From Halorubrum amylolyticum (GTDB lineage Archaea; Halobacteriota; Halobacteria; Halobacteriales; Haloferacaceae): a stretch of 64,000 bases of DNA. Under the pieces are notes generated by a model. It had not been told where the DNA came from and made no database searches. It worked only from the letters and a program-made list of their open reading frames with translations. The translations under genes were made by a program, and so were the position numbers. Positions 1 to 9,169 of the stretch are shown one piece after another. The number at the start of each line of letters is the position of its first letter. Position 1 is the first letter of the stretch. The stretch lies in NCBI RefSeq assembly GCF_004114995.1, contig NZ_SDJP01000004.1, positions 85,622 to 149,621 of the forward strand, written 5' to 3'.

Positions 1-38
1 TCAAAACCGCAATAGATGATCCCTACAATGATACACCT

Positions 39-1427
39 ATGCAGGCGACGATAATCGACGGAGTTCTTGAATCCCTTCGTATCGGTGTCGGATTTCTCTG
101 GACGGCGGCGTGGGCGATCATCATGGGCCTCACGATTACGAGTCTCGTCCAGGTCTACGTCTCGAAGGAGCGGATGGCACAGGTGCTGGGTGAGGGCGAT
201 CTAACTGGACTTACCAAGGCGACTGTGTTCGGAGCAGCAAGCAGTGGCTGTAGTTTCGGCGCCGTCGCCATCGGGAAGGGCCTGTTCAAGAAGGGGGCGC
301 ACGCGGTGAACTTCCTCGCGTTCATGTTCGCGTCGACGAACCTCATCGTCGAACTAGGGCTGATGATTCTCATCCTGCTTGGCTGGGAGTTCCTCGTCGC
401 GGAACTGCTCGGCGGCCTGATTCTCATCGCCGTCATGGCCGCCATCGTCCACCTTACGCTTCCCGAAAACCTGTTTAACGAAGTCCGCGAGAAGCTCAAC
501 GAGCGCGACCGCCAGGCGGGCGTCACGGAAGATCCCACCTGCGGGATGGAGGGGAAAGACGAGTACACGCTCACGACCGACGGCGGTGAGACGCTCAAAT
601 TCTGCTCGGAGGGCTGTATGGAGACCTATCGCCAGGAGACGTCGAGTAGCGGCGGGTGGCGTGACGAGTTGCTGTCGTGGGGTGGCTGGTACAAGGTCGG
701 GAATCAGTACCGCAAGGAGTGGTCGATGATCTGGAAAGACATCGTCGCCGGCTTCCTTATTTCTGGGTTCGTCATCGTCTTCGTCCCGCAGTGGGTGTGG
801 AACACGCTGTTCATTCAGGGCGACGGCCTGCTCGTGACTGCCGAGAACGCCGTCATGGGCGTCATCATCGCCGTCCTCAGTTTCGTCGGCAGTATGGGCA
901 ACGTCCCGTTCGCCGTCGCGCTGTGGGGCGGTGGCGTCAGCTTCGCCGGGATCATCGCGTTCGTCTACGCCGACCTCATCACCGTGCCCGTGCTGAACGT
1001 CTACCGGAAGTACTACGGCTGGAAGATCATGCTGTACATCCTTGGCGTCTTCTTCGTGACGATGGCGTTCACTGGCTTCCTCATGGAGTTGCTGTTCGAC
1101 GCCCTCGGCATCGTACCAGATCTGGCCGGTGGCGAGACGGCGACCGAACAGACGTACTTCGAGCTCAACTACACGTTCTACCTCAATATTATCGCCTTCG
1201 CGCTCTCCGGGTTCCTCCTGTATGTCTACCGACGTGGAATCGGCGCACCAGGTCAGTATCGTGATCCGGTGTGTGGCATGCGGACCGACGATGAGGGGCC
1301 GAGTGCGTCCAATGATGGGATGACGTACTATTTTTGCTCGAAGACCTGTAAGCGGGCATTCGAGGAAGAGCCCACGGAATTTGCTGATCAAAGCCCGCAG
1401 ATAACAAACCACGATCACGATCACTGA
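39..1427 (+). CDS. Metal permease with two YHS domains (SO_0444-type)
   Basis: This 462-residue membrane protein looks like an efflux permease of the SO_0444/ArsP-like family, which export Cu/Zn or related ions. N-terminal helices (about 5-140) include a Ser-Gly-Cys-Ser motif near residue 71. A soluble YHS metal-binding domain follows at about 165-198 (CGM, then FCSxxC), then a second helical block at about 230-400. A second YHS domain lies near 407-446 (CGM, YFCSKTC), and the tail is His/Asp-rich (HDHDH). Two cytosolic YHS modules in one permease suggest metal loading or sensing. It opens a metal-resistance island. The family call is strong; the ion is inferred from context. Confidence 0.85.
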   Translation: MQATIIDGVLESLRIGVGFLWTAAWAIIMGLTITSLVQVYVSKERMAQVLGEGDLTGLTKATVFGAASSGCSFGAVAIGKGLFKKGAHAVNFLAFMFASTNLIVELGLMILILLGWEFLVAELLGGLILIAVMAAIVHLTLPENLFNEVREKLNERDRQAGVTEDPTCGMEGKDEYTLTTDGGETLKFCSEGCMETYRQETSSSGGWRDELLSWGGWYKVGNQYRKEWSMIWKDIVAGFLISGFVIVFVPQWVWNTLFIQGDGLLVTAENAVMGVIIAVLSFVGSMGNVPFAVALWGGGVSFAGIIAFVYADLITVPVLNVYRKYYGWKIMLYILGVFFVTMAFTGFLMELLFDALGIVPDLAGGETATEQTYFELNYTFYLNIIAFALSGFLLYVYRRGIGAPGQYRDPVCGMRTDDEGPSASNDGMTYYFCSKTCKRAFEEEPTEFADQSPQITNHDHDH

Positions 1428-1552
1428 TAGATGTACTGTGGTTCATCCGCTGTGAAGCACTTCATCATCGCACCTTCAATCCGCAATTGTCACACCTGTC
1501 GCGCCAAAATTGATTGTATGAGCAGTCAGATATCGAAACAAGGGGATGTCAT

Positions 1553-2134
1553 ATGAACCAACGTCCAGCGGATACCGTCGTTGGTGTGCTCCTTGGGTTC
1601 GTCCTCTTGGCTGGCGGACTACTCAGTTGGCGGGCCTATCAACAGCGTCGCGCTATCGAGCAGTCGATGGGGCCGATGATGGACTCGTCTATGGGGGCGA
1701 TTCACGGTCCAGATCCTCTCTGGTACGTGGTTGGAACCCTTCTGGTCGCAGGCAGTATCGGTGGCATCTATTACGTGGTTCGAGGGAATCTCATCGATTC
1801 GACAACCGACTCAGCGGATCACATCGACCCCGATCAGGTATCGGAGGCAACGCCTACATCGATAGACGATGACGCCTCGCCGGCGACGCCTATCAATCCT
1901 GAATCGGATCCGCAAGCGCGCGTTCTCGATCTCTTACCGGATGATGAACGACGCGTCCTTGAACCCGTCCTGAACTCGCCTGGAATCACGCAGATCGAAC
2001 TTCGGGATCGATCTGAGTTCTCAAAGAGTAAAGTGAGCCAGACCGTGAGTTCACTCGAGGAGCGCGGGCTGCTGTATCGGGAACGACAGGGTCGAACCTA
2101 CCGCGTGTATCCGAGTGATGACCTGCAGAACTAA
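1553..2134 (+). CDS. Membrane-anchored winged-helix regulator
   Basis: The protein has two N-terminal hydrophobic segments (about residues 7-24 and 50-72) separated by a Met-rich stretch. An acidic linker leads to a C-terminal MarR/TrmB-like winged helix (about 115-190), with the pattern ITQIELRDRSEFSKSKVS followed by an EERGLLYRERQ wing. I chose the ATG at 1553 over an upstream TTG at 1514 because a purine-rich GGGGAT precedes it and the hydrophobic segment then begins at once. The Met-rich periplasm-facing loop next to metal genes could sense copper at the membrane; that role is inference. Confidence 0.75.
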   Translation: MNQRPADTVVGVLLGFVLLAGGLLSWRAYQQRRAIEQSMGPMMDSSMGAIHGPDPLWYVVGTLLVAGSIGGIYYVVRGNLIDSTTDSADHIDPDQVSEATPTSIDDDASPATPINPESDPQARVLDLLPDDERRVLEPVLNSPGITQIELRDRSEFSKSKVSQTVSSLEERGLLYRERQGRTYRVYPSDDLQN

Positions 2135-2167
2135 CAGACGTAGAAATTCATACTAACACTACCCATC

Positions 2168-2872
2168 ATGTCACAAGCAACACTCGAAACTGATCGCATT
2201 AGCCGGGTTCTCAAGTCAAGCACGTGGCTCAATCTCCTCCTCGCCGCACAGTTGATCGCCGGGTTGGTGTACGCATATTTCACAGGAGATATGGGGAGCC
2301 GGTGGACCCATTTCGTCCTTCCATTTATTTGGTTCACCGCCTCAGTCTGGGTGATCTGGCACACTCGACCTGTAACGAAACGTCGAGTGTATCGTATTGG
2401 TGCCGCACTTGTCGTTGCTCTATATCTCATCGTGATGTTTTATTTTTCAGGATTACTTGGACCGAGCACCTCTCATTTCGGGCAGCTCACTGGACCAAGC
2501 GGCTTCGGAATAACGTGGGGTCGATCTTTGGGATGGAGTCCGGTCTTCGTCTATACAGGTGACCTGATCACGGTCTCGCTCATTCCTTACCAAGCGGTTG
2601 GCCTGTTCGCGCTGGCGTATCTCGTCTATGATGCATTGCTTGATTTCTCGCAGTCGGCAGTCGGAGGAATAGTCGGGATTGTGGCGTGCCCTGCCTGCGT
2701 TAGCCCGTTGTTTGCCGTACTACTTGCAGGCGGACTGAGTGGTTCTTCAACGATGTTATTGCTTGGTGCGTATGGCTACGAAATTGCGACCGTTCTGTTC
2801 CTCATGACAATTGGAATCCTCTACCATCGTCAGGCACTCACGAGGCAGTATCACCAGTTCCGAGGGAACTGA
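2168..2872 (+). CDS. Polytopic membrane protein with CPxC motif
   Basis: This 234-residue protein has about six hydrophobic segments and no soluble domain I recognise. A conserved-looking CPAC motif (about residues 178-181) sits in a helix, followed by a Gly/Ser-rich loop, which suggests a redox or metal-binding pair in the membrane. It follows the membrane-bound wHTH regulator by 33 bp on the same strand and is probably co-transcribed with it. Function is unknown; the setting suggests metal handling or thiol transport. Confidence 0.6.
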   Translation: MSQATLETDRISRVLKSSTWLNLLLAAQLIAGLVYAYFTGDMGSRWTHFVLPFIWFTASVWVIWHTRPVTKRRVYRIGAALVVALYLIVMFYFSGLLGPSTSHFGQLTGPSGFGITWGRSLGWSPVFVYTGDLITVSLIPYQAVGLFALAYLVYDALLDFSQSAVGGIVGIVACPACVSPLFAVLLAGGLSGSSTMLLLGAYGYEIATVLFLMTIGILYHRQALTRQYHQFRGN

Positions 2873-3144
2873 TCCATCTCGTTCGTGGTCAGCAATACCC
2901 GAGCCTCCCTCGCCGCCTGAACCGTGGTTATTGTCTGGATCGCCGCAATGAGGTGAACAGTCTCGACGGATCCCCTTTGCTCTCACCATTCCTCTGATCC
3001 TTTCGAATTCGGCAGGTATGAACGATCCCGTCAGTAGAAAACGTTTAGATGGCGTTATAGACGTTCTTGAACGCTCTCCTGTTTGAGTTCACTCCCACGA
3101 AGATAACTCCGAACCCACCGTATGACTACTTGAGGCGAAAAACA

Positions 3145-3462
3145 ATGACCAACCGAAACCTCGGACGATGGCTGCTCGTGGTGCTCGCGATTGTCGGACT
3201 CGCGTTTGCCGCCCCGGTAGTTAGCGCACACGGTGACGAACCGATCCAGGGGAACGAGACGGCAGCTGAAGGGACGCCAGCCGATGGTAGTGCAGCAGAC
3301 TGGGCGGCCTGGATGGAAGGTCACATGACCGACTACATGGGCCCGAATGCCGTTGACGAGATGGAAGCGCACATGGGCGTGACCGTCGACGAGATGGCCC
3401 AAGATATGGCGGACGACAATCACACCGCGACGGGGATGAACGGACAGGGGTACGGCTGCTAA
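3145..3462 (+). CDS. Small exported acidic protein
   Basis: The 105-residue protein begins with a Sec-type signal (MTNRNLGRW, then a hydrophobic run ending VVSA). The mature part is short, acidic, Met/His-rich and has a C-terminal YGC. The ATG at 3145 follows a GAGG element and puts the signal peptide at the terminus, so it is preferred over the upstream in-frame start at 3067. Repeated MEGHM/MEAHM-type stretches could bind copper. I do not recognise a family; the setting supports a periplasmic metal-binding role. Confidence 0.6.
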   Translation: MTNRNLGRWLLVVLAIVGLAFAAPVVSAHGDEPIQGNETAAEGTPADGSAADWAAWMEGHMTDYMGPNAVDEMEAHMGVTVDEMAQDMADDNHTATGMNGQGYGC

Positions 3463-3525
3463 CGATCCCTGTTCGGATCCTCGTCTGACACGATAGATAT
3501 TCGACTTACTGACTCAACGATCACA

Positions 3526-3873
3526 ATGACACACTACACCAACACTCTCGGGCGGACGACTCGTCGAATCGCAATACTAGCGGTTCCGCTGTTGATTGTA
3601 GCAACGGGCACCGCAGCGGCTCACGGTGGTGGAGGCTACGGCGGCGGTATGATGGGTAGCGGCGGTTGGGGGGTCTTCAGCGGTGGAATGGGCCTCTGGA
3701 GCTTCCTTTGGATGGGGCTCCTAATCGTCGTCCCGCTCTATCTCGTCTACTCACTCCTCAACAGAGATTCTGAGAGGAGTGATAGTCGGCCGCTTTCGGT
3801 TCTTCGTGAGCGTTACGCTCGCGGTGAACTCTCCGATGAAGAGTTCGAACGTCGACGAAAGCAACTCGAGTAG
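3526..3873 (+). CDS. Exported SHOCT-domain membrane protein
   Basis: This 115-residue protein has an N-terminal signal/TM segment ending in TAAAHGGGG, a Gly/Met-rich stretch (GGGMMGSGGWG), and a second TM segment (about 60-80). It ends in a canonical SHOCT motif (LRERYARGELSDEEFERRRKQLE). SHOCT modules are short oligomerisation or targeting tails common in membrane proteins. It is one of three SHOCT proteins within 2.2 kb (with 4402 and 4983). The Met/Gly/His-rich outer segment suggests copper contact, but this is inferred. Confidence 0.75.
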   Translation: MTHYTNTLGRTTRRIAILAVPLLIVATGTAAAHGGGGYGGGMMGSGGWGVFSGGMGLWSFLWMGLLIVVPLYLVYSLLNRDSERSDSRPLSVLRERYARGELSDEEFERRRKQLE

Positions 3874-3978
3874 TGCCCATGACCGAAATAGAAGGAGCAT
3901 CGTCGAGAAAAAATTCTCGTCTGCCAGTTGGGGCGACGGGACCGAACGCTTAAGTGCGTAAACAGGATACAGTATTAC

Positions 3979-4395
3979 ATGAGTTACACAATACAAACCA
4001 AGATTGATGGAGAGTTCGACGATGTCGTCGACGCAACGAATGCCGCGCTCAAAGACGAGGGATTCGGTGTTCTCTGTGACATCGACATTCAGGCGACGCT
4101 CAAGGAGAAACTCGGTGAGGAGTTCCGCCAGTATCGCATCCTCGGTGCGTGCAATCCTCCGCTGGCATACGAAGGGTTGAGTGTAGAAACTGAACTCGGT
4201 GCGCTCTTGCCCTGTAACGTCATCGTCTACGAGAACGATGGCGGCGTCATCGTGGTGAGTGCGGTCGACCCGGAACAGTTAGTCGGGATCGCTGATAACG
4301 ACGCGCTTGACTCCGTCGCGACCGAGGTCAGCGAACGATTCGACCGCGTACTGGCAGCCGTAACTGACGAGTTCGGATCCGCATCGGAGGCCTGA
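3979..4395 (+). CDS. DUF302 domain protein
   Basis: The 138-residue protein matches the DUF302 fold throughout (MSYTIQTKIDGEFDDVV at the start; ILGACNPPLAYEGL and LLPCNVIVYE motifs). DUF302 proteins often sit with thiosulfate/sulfur or copper-handling genes and their biochemistry is unsettled. I chose the ATG at 3979 because the 17 codons upstream lack family similarity. The next SHOCT gene starts 6 bp after the stop, so the two are likely one transcript. Confidence 0.85.
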   Translation: MSYTIQTKIDGEFDDVVDATNAALKDEGFGVLCDIDIQATLKEKLGEEFRQYRILGACNPPLAYEGLSVETELGALLPCNVIVYENDGGVIVVSAVDPEQLVGIADNDALDSVATEVSERFDRVLAAVTDEFGSASEA

Positions 4396-4401
4396 TCTCT
4401 G

Positions 4402-4755
4402 ATGGCATCATCGGATCAACTGGATACGACGACGATACTGCTCATCGTCCTCGGAGCGTTCATCCTCCTTCCCTTGCTCACAATGGGTATGGGGTTCGGT
4501 GGGATGATGGGATACGGAGGAATGATGGGCCAGTACGGTACCACAGGTGGTTGGTGGCCCCTCATCGGGATGCTCGTCCCGGTCATCTTCCTCCTTGCGC
4601 TTCTGGGCGGTGGATATCTCATCTTCCGGCGGATGAGCGAGACACAGACGTCTCATAATCCCGCGATGGAAGAGTTACGTCTGGCGTACGCTCGTGGCGA
4701 TCTCACGGACGAAGAGTTCGAAGCCCGACGAGAAAAGCTCGAACAATCAGAGTGA
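4402..4755 (+). CDS. SHOCT-domain membrane protein
   Basis: This 117-residue protein has two TM segments (about 10-30 and 50-73) around a Gly/Met-rich loop (GMGFGGMMGYGGMMGQYG) and a C-terminal SHOCT motif (LRLAYARGDLTDEEFEARREKLE). It has the same architecture as the gene at 3526 and is probably a paralogue. Tight spacing after DUF302 implies an operon. The MMG repeats resemble methionine-rich Cu(I) sites; function is not established. Confidence 0.75.
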   Translation: MASSDQLDTTTILLIVLGAFILLPLLTMGMGFGGMMGYGGMMGQYGTTGGWWPLIGMLVPVIFLLALLGGGYLIFRRMSETQTSHNPAMEELRLAYARGDLTDEEFEARREKLEQSE

Positions 4756-4982
4756 CCACTACCCAAACCGCGTTTCACCCGTTTGAACACCTGCGGATCG
4801 ACTCGAGGGTATCGAAACCAACCGTTCGGCAGCATCGTTCCGTTACATCGAAATGGTGTGCTCGATTCAGCATATGGTTATGAGTAGTAATGGGAACAAA
4901 CGACAAGTTCGGAGTGAGTCACGTCCGAAGTCTTCGCACCAGTATCGCGCGTAGCTACCCACCGAAGAATGATCCAGACAAC

Positions 4983-5738
4983 ATGACACATCACAGCCGA
5001 CGTCAATTCTTAGGCATTGTCGGTGCCAGCGCAGTCGCCAGCACCGGCTTTGCTCAGTCAGCGAACGCACAGGAGACGCCCATCGTGGAGATGGGAAACA
5101 ATTACTTCGACCCAATCGGCCTACGTGTTGATCCCGGGACAACCGTTCAATTTGAACTCGCAGCGGGGGCACATTCCGCTACGGCGTACGCAGATCGTAT
5201 TCCGGAGGGCGCTTCCGCCTTCGATAGTGGGACGATCTCAGACGGGAGCTTCGAATATACGTTCGAAACGCCAGGGACGTATGATTACTACTGCATCCCG
5301 CACAAGTCGATTGGGATGGTCGGACGGATCGTAGTTGGCAGTCCTGGCGGACCGGCAGAGGAGGATTCAATCCCGGATGGAGAGGTCCCATCGAGTGAGG
5401 CGATTGTTGACCAGGGTACAGTCGCCTACGGCTCAAGCAGCGATGGAAGCGGGAATACTGGTGGTGGAATGATGGGACGAGGTGGTTCTGGAATGATGAG
5501 TGGCCGCAACGGAGGTGGAGTTGGAGGGCTACCAGCTGTTGGTGGCGTACTCGGAATGCTGGGCGTTCTCGGTGGCGGGCTCTACTGGCTTGGAAACCAA
5601 AAATCTCCTCAATCGACTACCGACGACTCAGCCAGAAAAACGCTCCAGAACCGCTATGCCAGGGGCGAAATTGACGAGGAGGAGTATAGACGTCGCCGTG
5701 AGCGATTAGATGCTACTGATGAGGACATCTCCAACTGA
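4983..5738 (+). CDS. Halocyanin-like blue-copper protein fused to SHOCT
   Basis: The 251-residue protein starts with a twin-arginine signal (HHSRRQFLG, then a hydrophobic run ending SANA). A plastocyanin/halocyanin domain follows (about 33-120). Its type-1 copper ligands are visible as His64, Cys104, His107 and Met112. A Gly/Met-rich linker (MMGRGGSGMM), one TM segment (about 173-200) and a SHOCT tail (about 219-244) complete it. The protein would hold the cupredoxin outside the membrane with SHOCT in the cytosol. I took the ATG at 4983 because it places the RR motif at residues 6-7. The cupredoxin-TM-SHOCT fusion is unusual. Confidence 0.85.
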   Translation: MTHHSRRQFLGIVGASAVASTGFAQSANAQETPIVEMGNNYFDPIGLRVDPGTTVQFELAAGAHSATAYADRIPEGASAFDSGTISDGSFEYTFETPGTYDYYCIPHKSIGMVGRIVVGSPGGPAEEDSIPDGEVPSSEAIVDQGTVAYGSSSDGSGNTGGGMMGRGGSGMMSGRNGGGVGGLPAVGGVLGMLGVLGGGLYWLGNQKSPQSTTDDSARKTLQNRYARGEIDEEEYRRRRERLDATDEDISN

Positions 5739-5873
5739 TTGCCACCGTGAGAGGGTGAACTCACCGGGGTCAAGTGATTCGGGGATTAGAGAATACCGCC
5801 CTCACCGATACCTTTGATTTCAGAACGATCCCGTGACCTGTTTTGTTCCATTTATGACTGATTTCTCTTGTGA

Positions 5874-6626
5874 TCAACTCGCCTGTGTGGCTCGGTAGTA
5901 AACACCAATTGCGAGCACGGCTACGAGGAGAAGATATCCAGTAGCCCACACCAACGAGAGAGCCGTATCTACGTCGGTTGTGAGTCCGGTATCGACCATT
6001 ACACGGACTGGCCAATAGCCCGGAAAGAGTTTCATCCACCAATCAGGTTCAGATTGAATAAACAGCGGATCCTGAAACAGTCCGATATCGAGCATCGGGA
6101 GAATCAGCATCAGCCACATCCCGGCTAGGCGGTTGAAGACGGCCCCGACGAGCATCCCGATGAGACCATACGTGACCGAGACGACGAGCATCGCTGCGAC
6201 GAACCACCAGAGATACTCGGGCTGGAAATCGACGAGCATCACACCAACTGAGACACCGGTGACGATGAGAGTAATTGCTGCGAGAACCCCAAACCGGGCA
6301 GCGATTACCTGCCATGCACGATAGCCAGCGACTGCCAGACGACCGTCCGTGTCTTTGGCTTCTCGCATCAGGAACAACCCGGCGAGTCCGGCGATGAGAG
6401 CACTCGTAATCGGCGTCATGATCACGCCGTGGACCTCAGGCATCCCCCGCATGACCGTCGCCGTCTCACCGTCGACGAGCGTCCGAACCGGCATCTCGAC
6501 GTCCTGGGTGACTGCGAACGCCAACGTGATGAACGAGACCGGTAGGACGACCAGTAGAGCGACGAGGACGTAGTTACGCGCCTGTTCTTTGATGCCGATC
6601 GAGAACGCCGTTGTCGTACGGTTCAT
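5874..6626 (-). CDS. ABC exporter permease (NosY/ABC-2 type), second subunit
   Basis: This 250-residue protein has about six hydrophobic segments, typical of ABC-2/NosY-like permeases, with a large exterior loop after helix 1. The ATG at 6626 overlaps the stop of the upstream permease as ATGA, which signals translational coupling; a GTG at 6633-6635 is less likely. It is the last gene of an ATPase-permease-permease operon. The substrate is not visible from sequence; the copper-island setting makes metal or copper-protein maturation (as for NosDFY) plausible. Confidence 0.8.
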   Translation of the reverse strand: MNRTTTAFSIGIKEQARNYVLVALLVVLPVSFITLAFAVTQDVEMPVRTLVDGETATVMRGMPEVHGVIMTPITSALIAGLAGLFLMREAKDTDGRLAVAGYRAWQVIAARFGVLAAITLIVTGVSVGVMLVDFQPEYLWWFVAAMLVVSVTYGLIGMLVGAVFNRLAGMWLMLILPMLDIGLFQDPLFIQSEPDWWMKLFPGYWPVRVMVDTGLTTDVDTALSLVWATGYLLLVAVLAIGVYYRATQAS

Positions 6627-7360
6627 GCGGACCACCCACCACTGGTGCGCATCGTCACTCCGAACACTACGGTGACGAGCACGAGCAAGACGAGCAGGTA
6701 TCCGGCAACGAAGCCGAGGTCGCCCGTCGTATATGTACCTTGGAACATCGCCTCCTGAAGGAGTTCCTTCGGATGATAGAGCGGGAAGTATTCCACGAAC
6801 TCAGGAATGTCAGCAGCCAGCGGGCTGTCGCCACTGAGGAACGCGTCCATCATCGCGAGGAACACCACGACGAGCGAGCCTTCGAACAGTCGCGGAAGGA
6901 GTGCACCGACGAGCGCGCCAAGAAACGCATAGACGAGGCCGGCGAGGACGAGGAATACGAACGTCAGGACAGGGGCTTCCGGTGAAATCGTCAGCCAGAG
7001 CACGCCGTAGTTCACGGCAGCCACGACGACCGTGACCCCTCCGAGCGTCGCTAATCGAGTCGCAAGCAGTGTTCGGGGTGGATAGCCTGTCTGAACGAGT
7101 CGTCGATCGGCTGCACGCGCACTAATCATCTGGGCGAGTCCCATCAGGCCGGCGATGATGGCGACACCGAATATCGCTCCGAGGAGGCGACCCAGATCGA
7201 TCGGAATCGCCTCAACTGTCGGCATAGTTGGCAACCCCGCCATCGCTTGTCCCCAGCCTTCGATAACGACAACCGGAAGGAGGAGTGCTAAGACGACATT
7301 CAGGGGGGTCCTGAGGAAGGTGGAGACGTTCGTCCGGATCCCCGTTTGAATTCTATTCAT
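6623..7360 (-). CDS. ABC exporter permease (NosY/ABC-2 type), first subunit
   Basis: The 245-residue, six-helix protein is a distant paralogue of the downstream permease; both begin MNR and share helix spacing. The ATG at 7360 overlaps the 3' end of the ATPase gene by 8 bp, so ATPase, permease 1 and permease 2 form a coupled operon. Two different permease subunits with one ATPase suggest a heterodimeric channel. Substrate unknown. Confidence 0.8.
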   Translation of the reverse strand: MNRIQTGIRTNVSTFLRTPLNVVLALLLPVVVIEGWGQAMAGLPTMPTVEAIPIDLGRLLGAIFGVAIIAGLMGLAQMISARAADRRLVQTGYPPRTLLATRLATLGGVTVVVAAVNYGVLWLTISPEAPVLTFVFLVLAGLVYAFLGALVGALLPRLFEGSLVVVFLAMMDAFLSGDSPLAADIPEFVEYFPLYHPKELLQEAMFQGTYTTGDLGFVAGYLLVLLVLVTVVFGVTMRTSGGWSA

Positions 7361-8084
7361 CGGCCTTTCTCCTCCGTTCACCGGTCGTCGCTTCGGTCTC
7401 ACTTTCCCGCTCAGTCACGTCGTAGACGTGTCCATCACGAACCTCGTAGATACGGTCGAGACGGCTCTGCTCCTCGATCAAGTGTGAAATCATTACGACA
7501 GCTGTTCCGTCGGCAGCAAGTTCGTCGGCGAGGTCCCAGAAGGTGAGATATGTCTCCCAGTCGAACCCGGTGTAGGGCTCGTCTAGCATGAGGACGTCCG
7601 GATCATGCATTAGGGCGATACTGAGATTGATTTTTTGTCGGTTTCCACCGCTGAGTTGGTCGATTCGATAGTCAAGGTACTGCTCGAAATCGAGTTTCGA
7701 TGCGAATCGGCGTTTGGCCTCGTCGATTTCTTCGGCGGTCATTCCGTATCCGGAACCGAACAGGCGGAACGTCTCTGTGACCGTCAGGCGGTCGTAAAGC
7801 AGTGGTTCTTGTGGACACCAGCCAACCGTCCCTGTTCGTTCAACTGCTCCGGAATCCTGCTTGAGGACGCCGACGAGGATGTTCATAAGCGTGGATTTCC
7901 CCGAACCGTTCCCCCCGACGATTCCGACGATTTCTCCTGCTCGGATTTCCAGATTGGCACCGGTGAGGACGGGAACCGATCGTGTAAATGGGAGGTTTGA
8001 CCCGTACGTTTTTTCAATCTCATCAGCACGGACGAGTACCTCGCTGGTGGTAGCCTCTGTCGTGGAGGTTGTGGGCGCTTCCAT
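7353..8084 (-). CDS. ABC transporter ATP-binding protein
   Basis: All ABC ATPase motifs are present: Walker A GGNGSGKST (about 56-64 from the ATG), Q-loop CPQEPLLYD, signature LSGGNRQK, Walker B VLMLDEPYTGFD and the H-loop SH. The short, NosF/CcmA-like architecture fits exporters of the ABC-2 class. ATG 8084 is preferred over a GTG at 8094-8096. It is the first gene of the operon with the two permeases. Residues 1-25 are a Thr/Ala-rich extension. Confidence 0.9.
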   Translation of the reverse strand: MEAPTTSTTEATTSEVLVRADEIEKTYGSNLPFTRSVPVLTGANLEIRAGEIVGIVGGNGSGKSTLMNILVGVLKQDSGAVERTGTVGWCPQEPLLYDRLTVTETFRLFGSGYGMTAEEIDEAKRRFASKLDFEQYLDYRIDQLSGGNRQKINLSIALMHDPDVLMLDEPYTGFDWETYLTFWDLADELAADGTAVVMISHLIEEQSRLDRIYEVRDGHVYDVTERESETEATTGERRRKADE

Positions 8085-8423
8085 AGATGAATACACACGC
8101 TCCTCATTTACTGCGATTACTGTTTCAAATCTAAACTATCAGTAGCAACCCCGTGAATAATCAGAGATTGCATACAGAGCTGACGCTGGACTCAACGTGT
8201 TAGATACCTCTTGATTTTCTGAATACTGTCTCCTATAAGCTGTTTCACAGTTTACACGGGAAAGCTTCTGAATTGGATCACCAACAAGCCAGAACGCGAT
8301 ACAAACCCGCTTCAAGACAGCTGTTGAAGTTTCGCGTTGAAAAAGATGAGACGCGCGAAGGTGTATCCGAACCCATAGAGAAGCCGTCTGAACATCAGTT
8401 GCAGATCTACTGTATCTCTGAAT
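8085..8423. other. Intergenic region, 340 bp
   Basis: It should contain the promoter of the ABC operon near 8100-8150. On the minus strand at 8312-8395 is a 27-codon ORF (MFRRLLYGFGYTFARLIFF...) that reads like one TM helix; it may be a micropeptide or a gene remnant. Nothing else was recognised. Confidence 0.3.
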
Positions 8424-8918
8424 CTATACCTCAGTGTACTCAGCTCCGGCTTTATCGCCGTCAATAGCGTATATGCTTAACGAGCCATCTTTCTCTCCAC
8501 CCATCCCCGGTGTCCCAGATGGCATACCAGGGAGTGCAACTCCATCTATCGGTGGGTTTTCATCGAGAAGCCGGGCGATTACTTCGACCGGGACGTGTCC
8601 TTCTACGACGTAATCTGTGAGGACGAGTGTGTGACAGCTCTGGAGGTCTTCGGGGATCCCATATTCCTGCTTTACTGCTTGGATATCATCCGGTACGGTC
8701 TCTGAGAGGTCACCAGTGATATTCTCACGAAGATATGATGCATACTGCTCGCAACAGCTACATCCTGGTGAGTTAAATTGTTGTGCTGATGCCACTGCTA
8801 CTGGGTCATCAATATCCCATGAGTTCGTGCTTGAGCCACCTAGACAGCCTGTAAGACCTAGTATTCCGATTGTACCACTATGTTGAAGCACCCGACGACG
8901 ATTCCACGGTTGCGGCAT
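8424..8918 (-). CDS. DUF411 metal-binding lipoprotein
   Basis: This 164-residue protein has an N-terminal arginine cluster (NRRRVLQ), a hydrophobic run and a lipobox (LTGC), suggesting Tat/lipoprotein export. The body is a DUF411 domain with a CSCC cluster near residues 54-57, a SCHTLVL motif, GHVP, and the signature PGMPSGTPGM. DUF411 proteins are found with copper-resistance genes and are thought to bind metal. ATG 8918 is used because the upstream ATG adds no conserved sequence. It stands alone between the ABC operon and the DUF63 gene. Confidence 0.85.
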   Translation of the reverse strand: MPQPWNRRRVLQHSGTIGILGLTGCLGGSSTNSWDIDDPVAVASAQQFNSPGCSCCEQYASYLRENITGDLSETVPDDIQAVKQEYGIPEDLQSCHTLVLTDYVVEGHVPVEVIARLLDENPPIDGVALPGMPSGTPGMGGEKDGSLSIYAIDGDKAGAEYTEV

Positions 8919-9169
8919 TATTAGACGATACAACAGTAGTTCCCATACGCTTTACCCCTGTTACTAATAACCCGGAATGTGATCACAGTCGCCTTCGGTA
9001 GGATTGTCTATTCTAGGACACGCCGGTCCCACACTCCACTCTGTTTTCTTTCGAAACGGGAGTGATCCAGCAAGGCTACGCGCGGTGAACGCCTCAATCC
9101 ACCATCCCAGATACCGTTCGGCCGGTTTCGATTCTTAACAGAAAGCGCGGTACATCGCCGAGGCCGTTG

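Noticed and set aside
354-1424. 356-codon frame antisense to the YHS permease
   Set aside because: Shadow of a strong gene; low-complexity Asp/His/Arg composition and no recognisable motif.
8273-8467. 64-codon frame overlapping the 3' end of the DUF411 gene
   Set aside because: No ribosome site, no haloarchaeal acidic bias, and overlap with a better gene.
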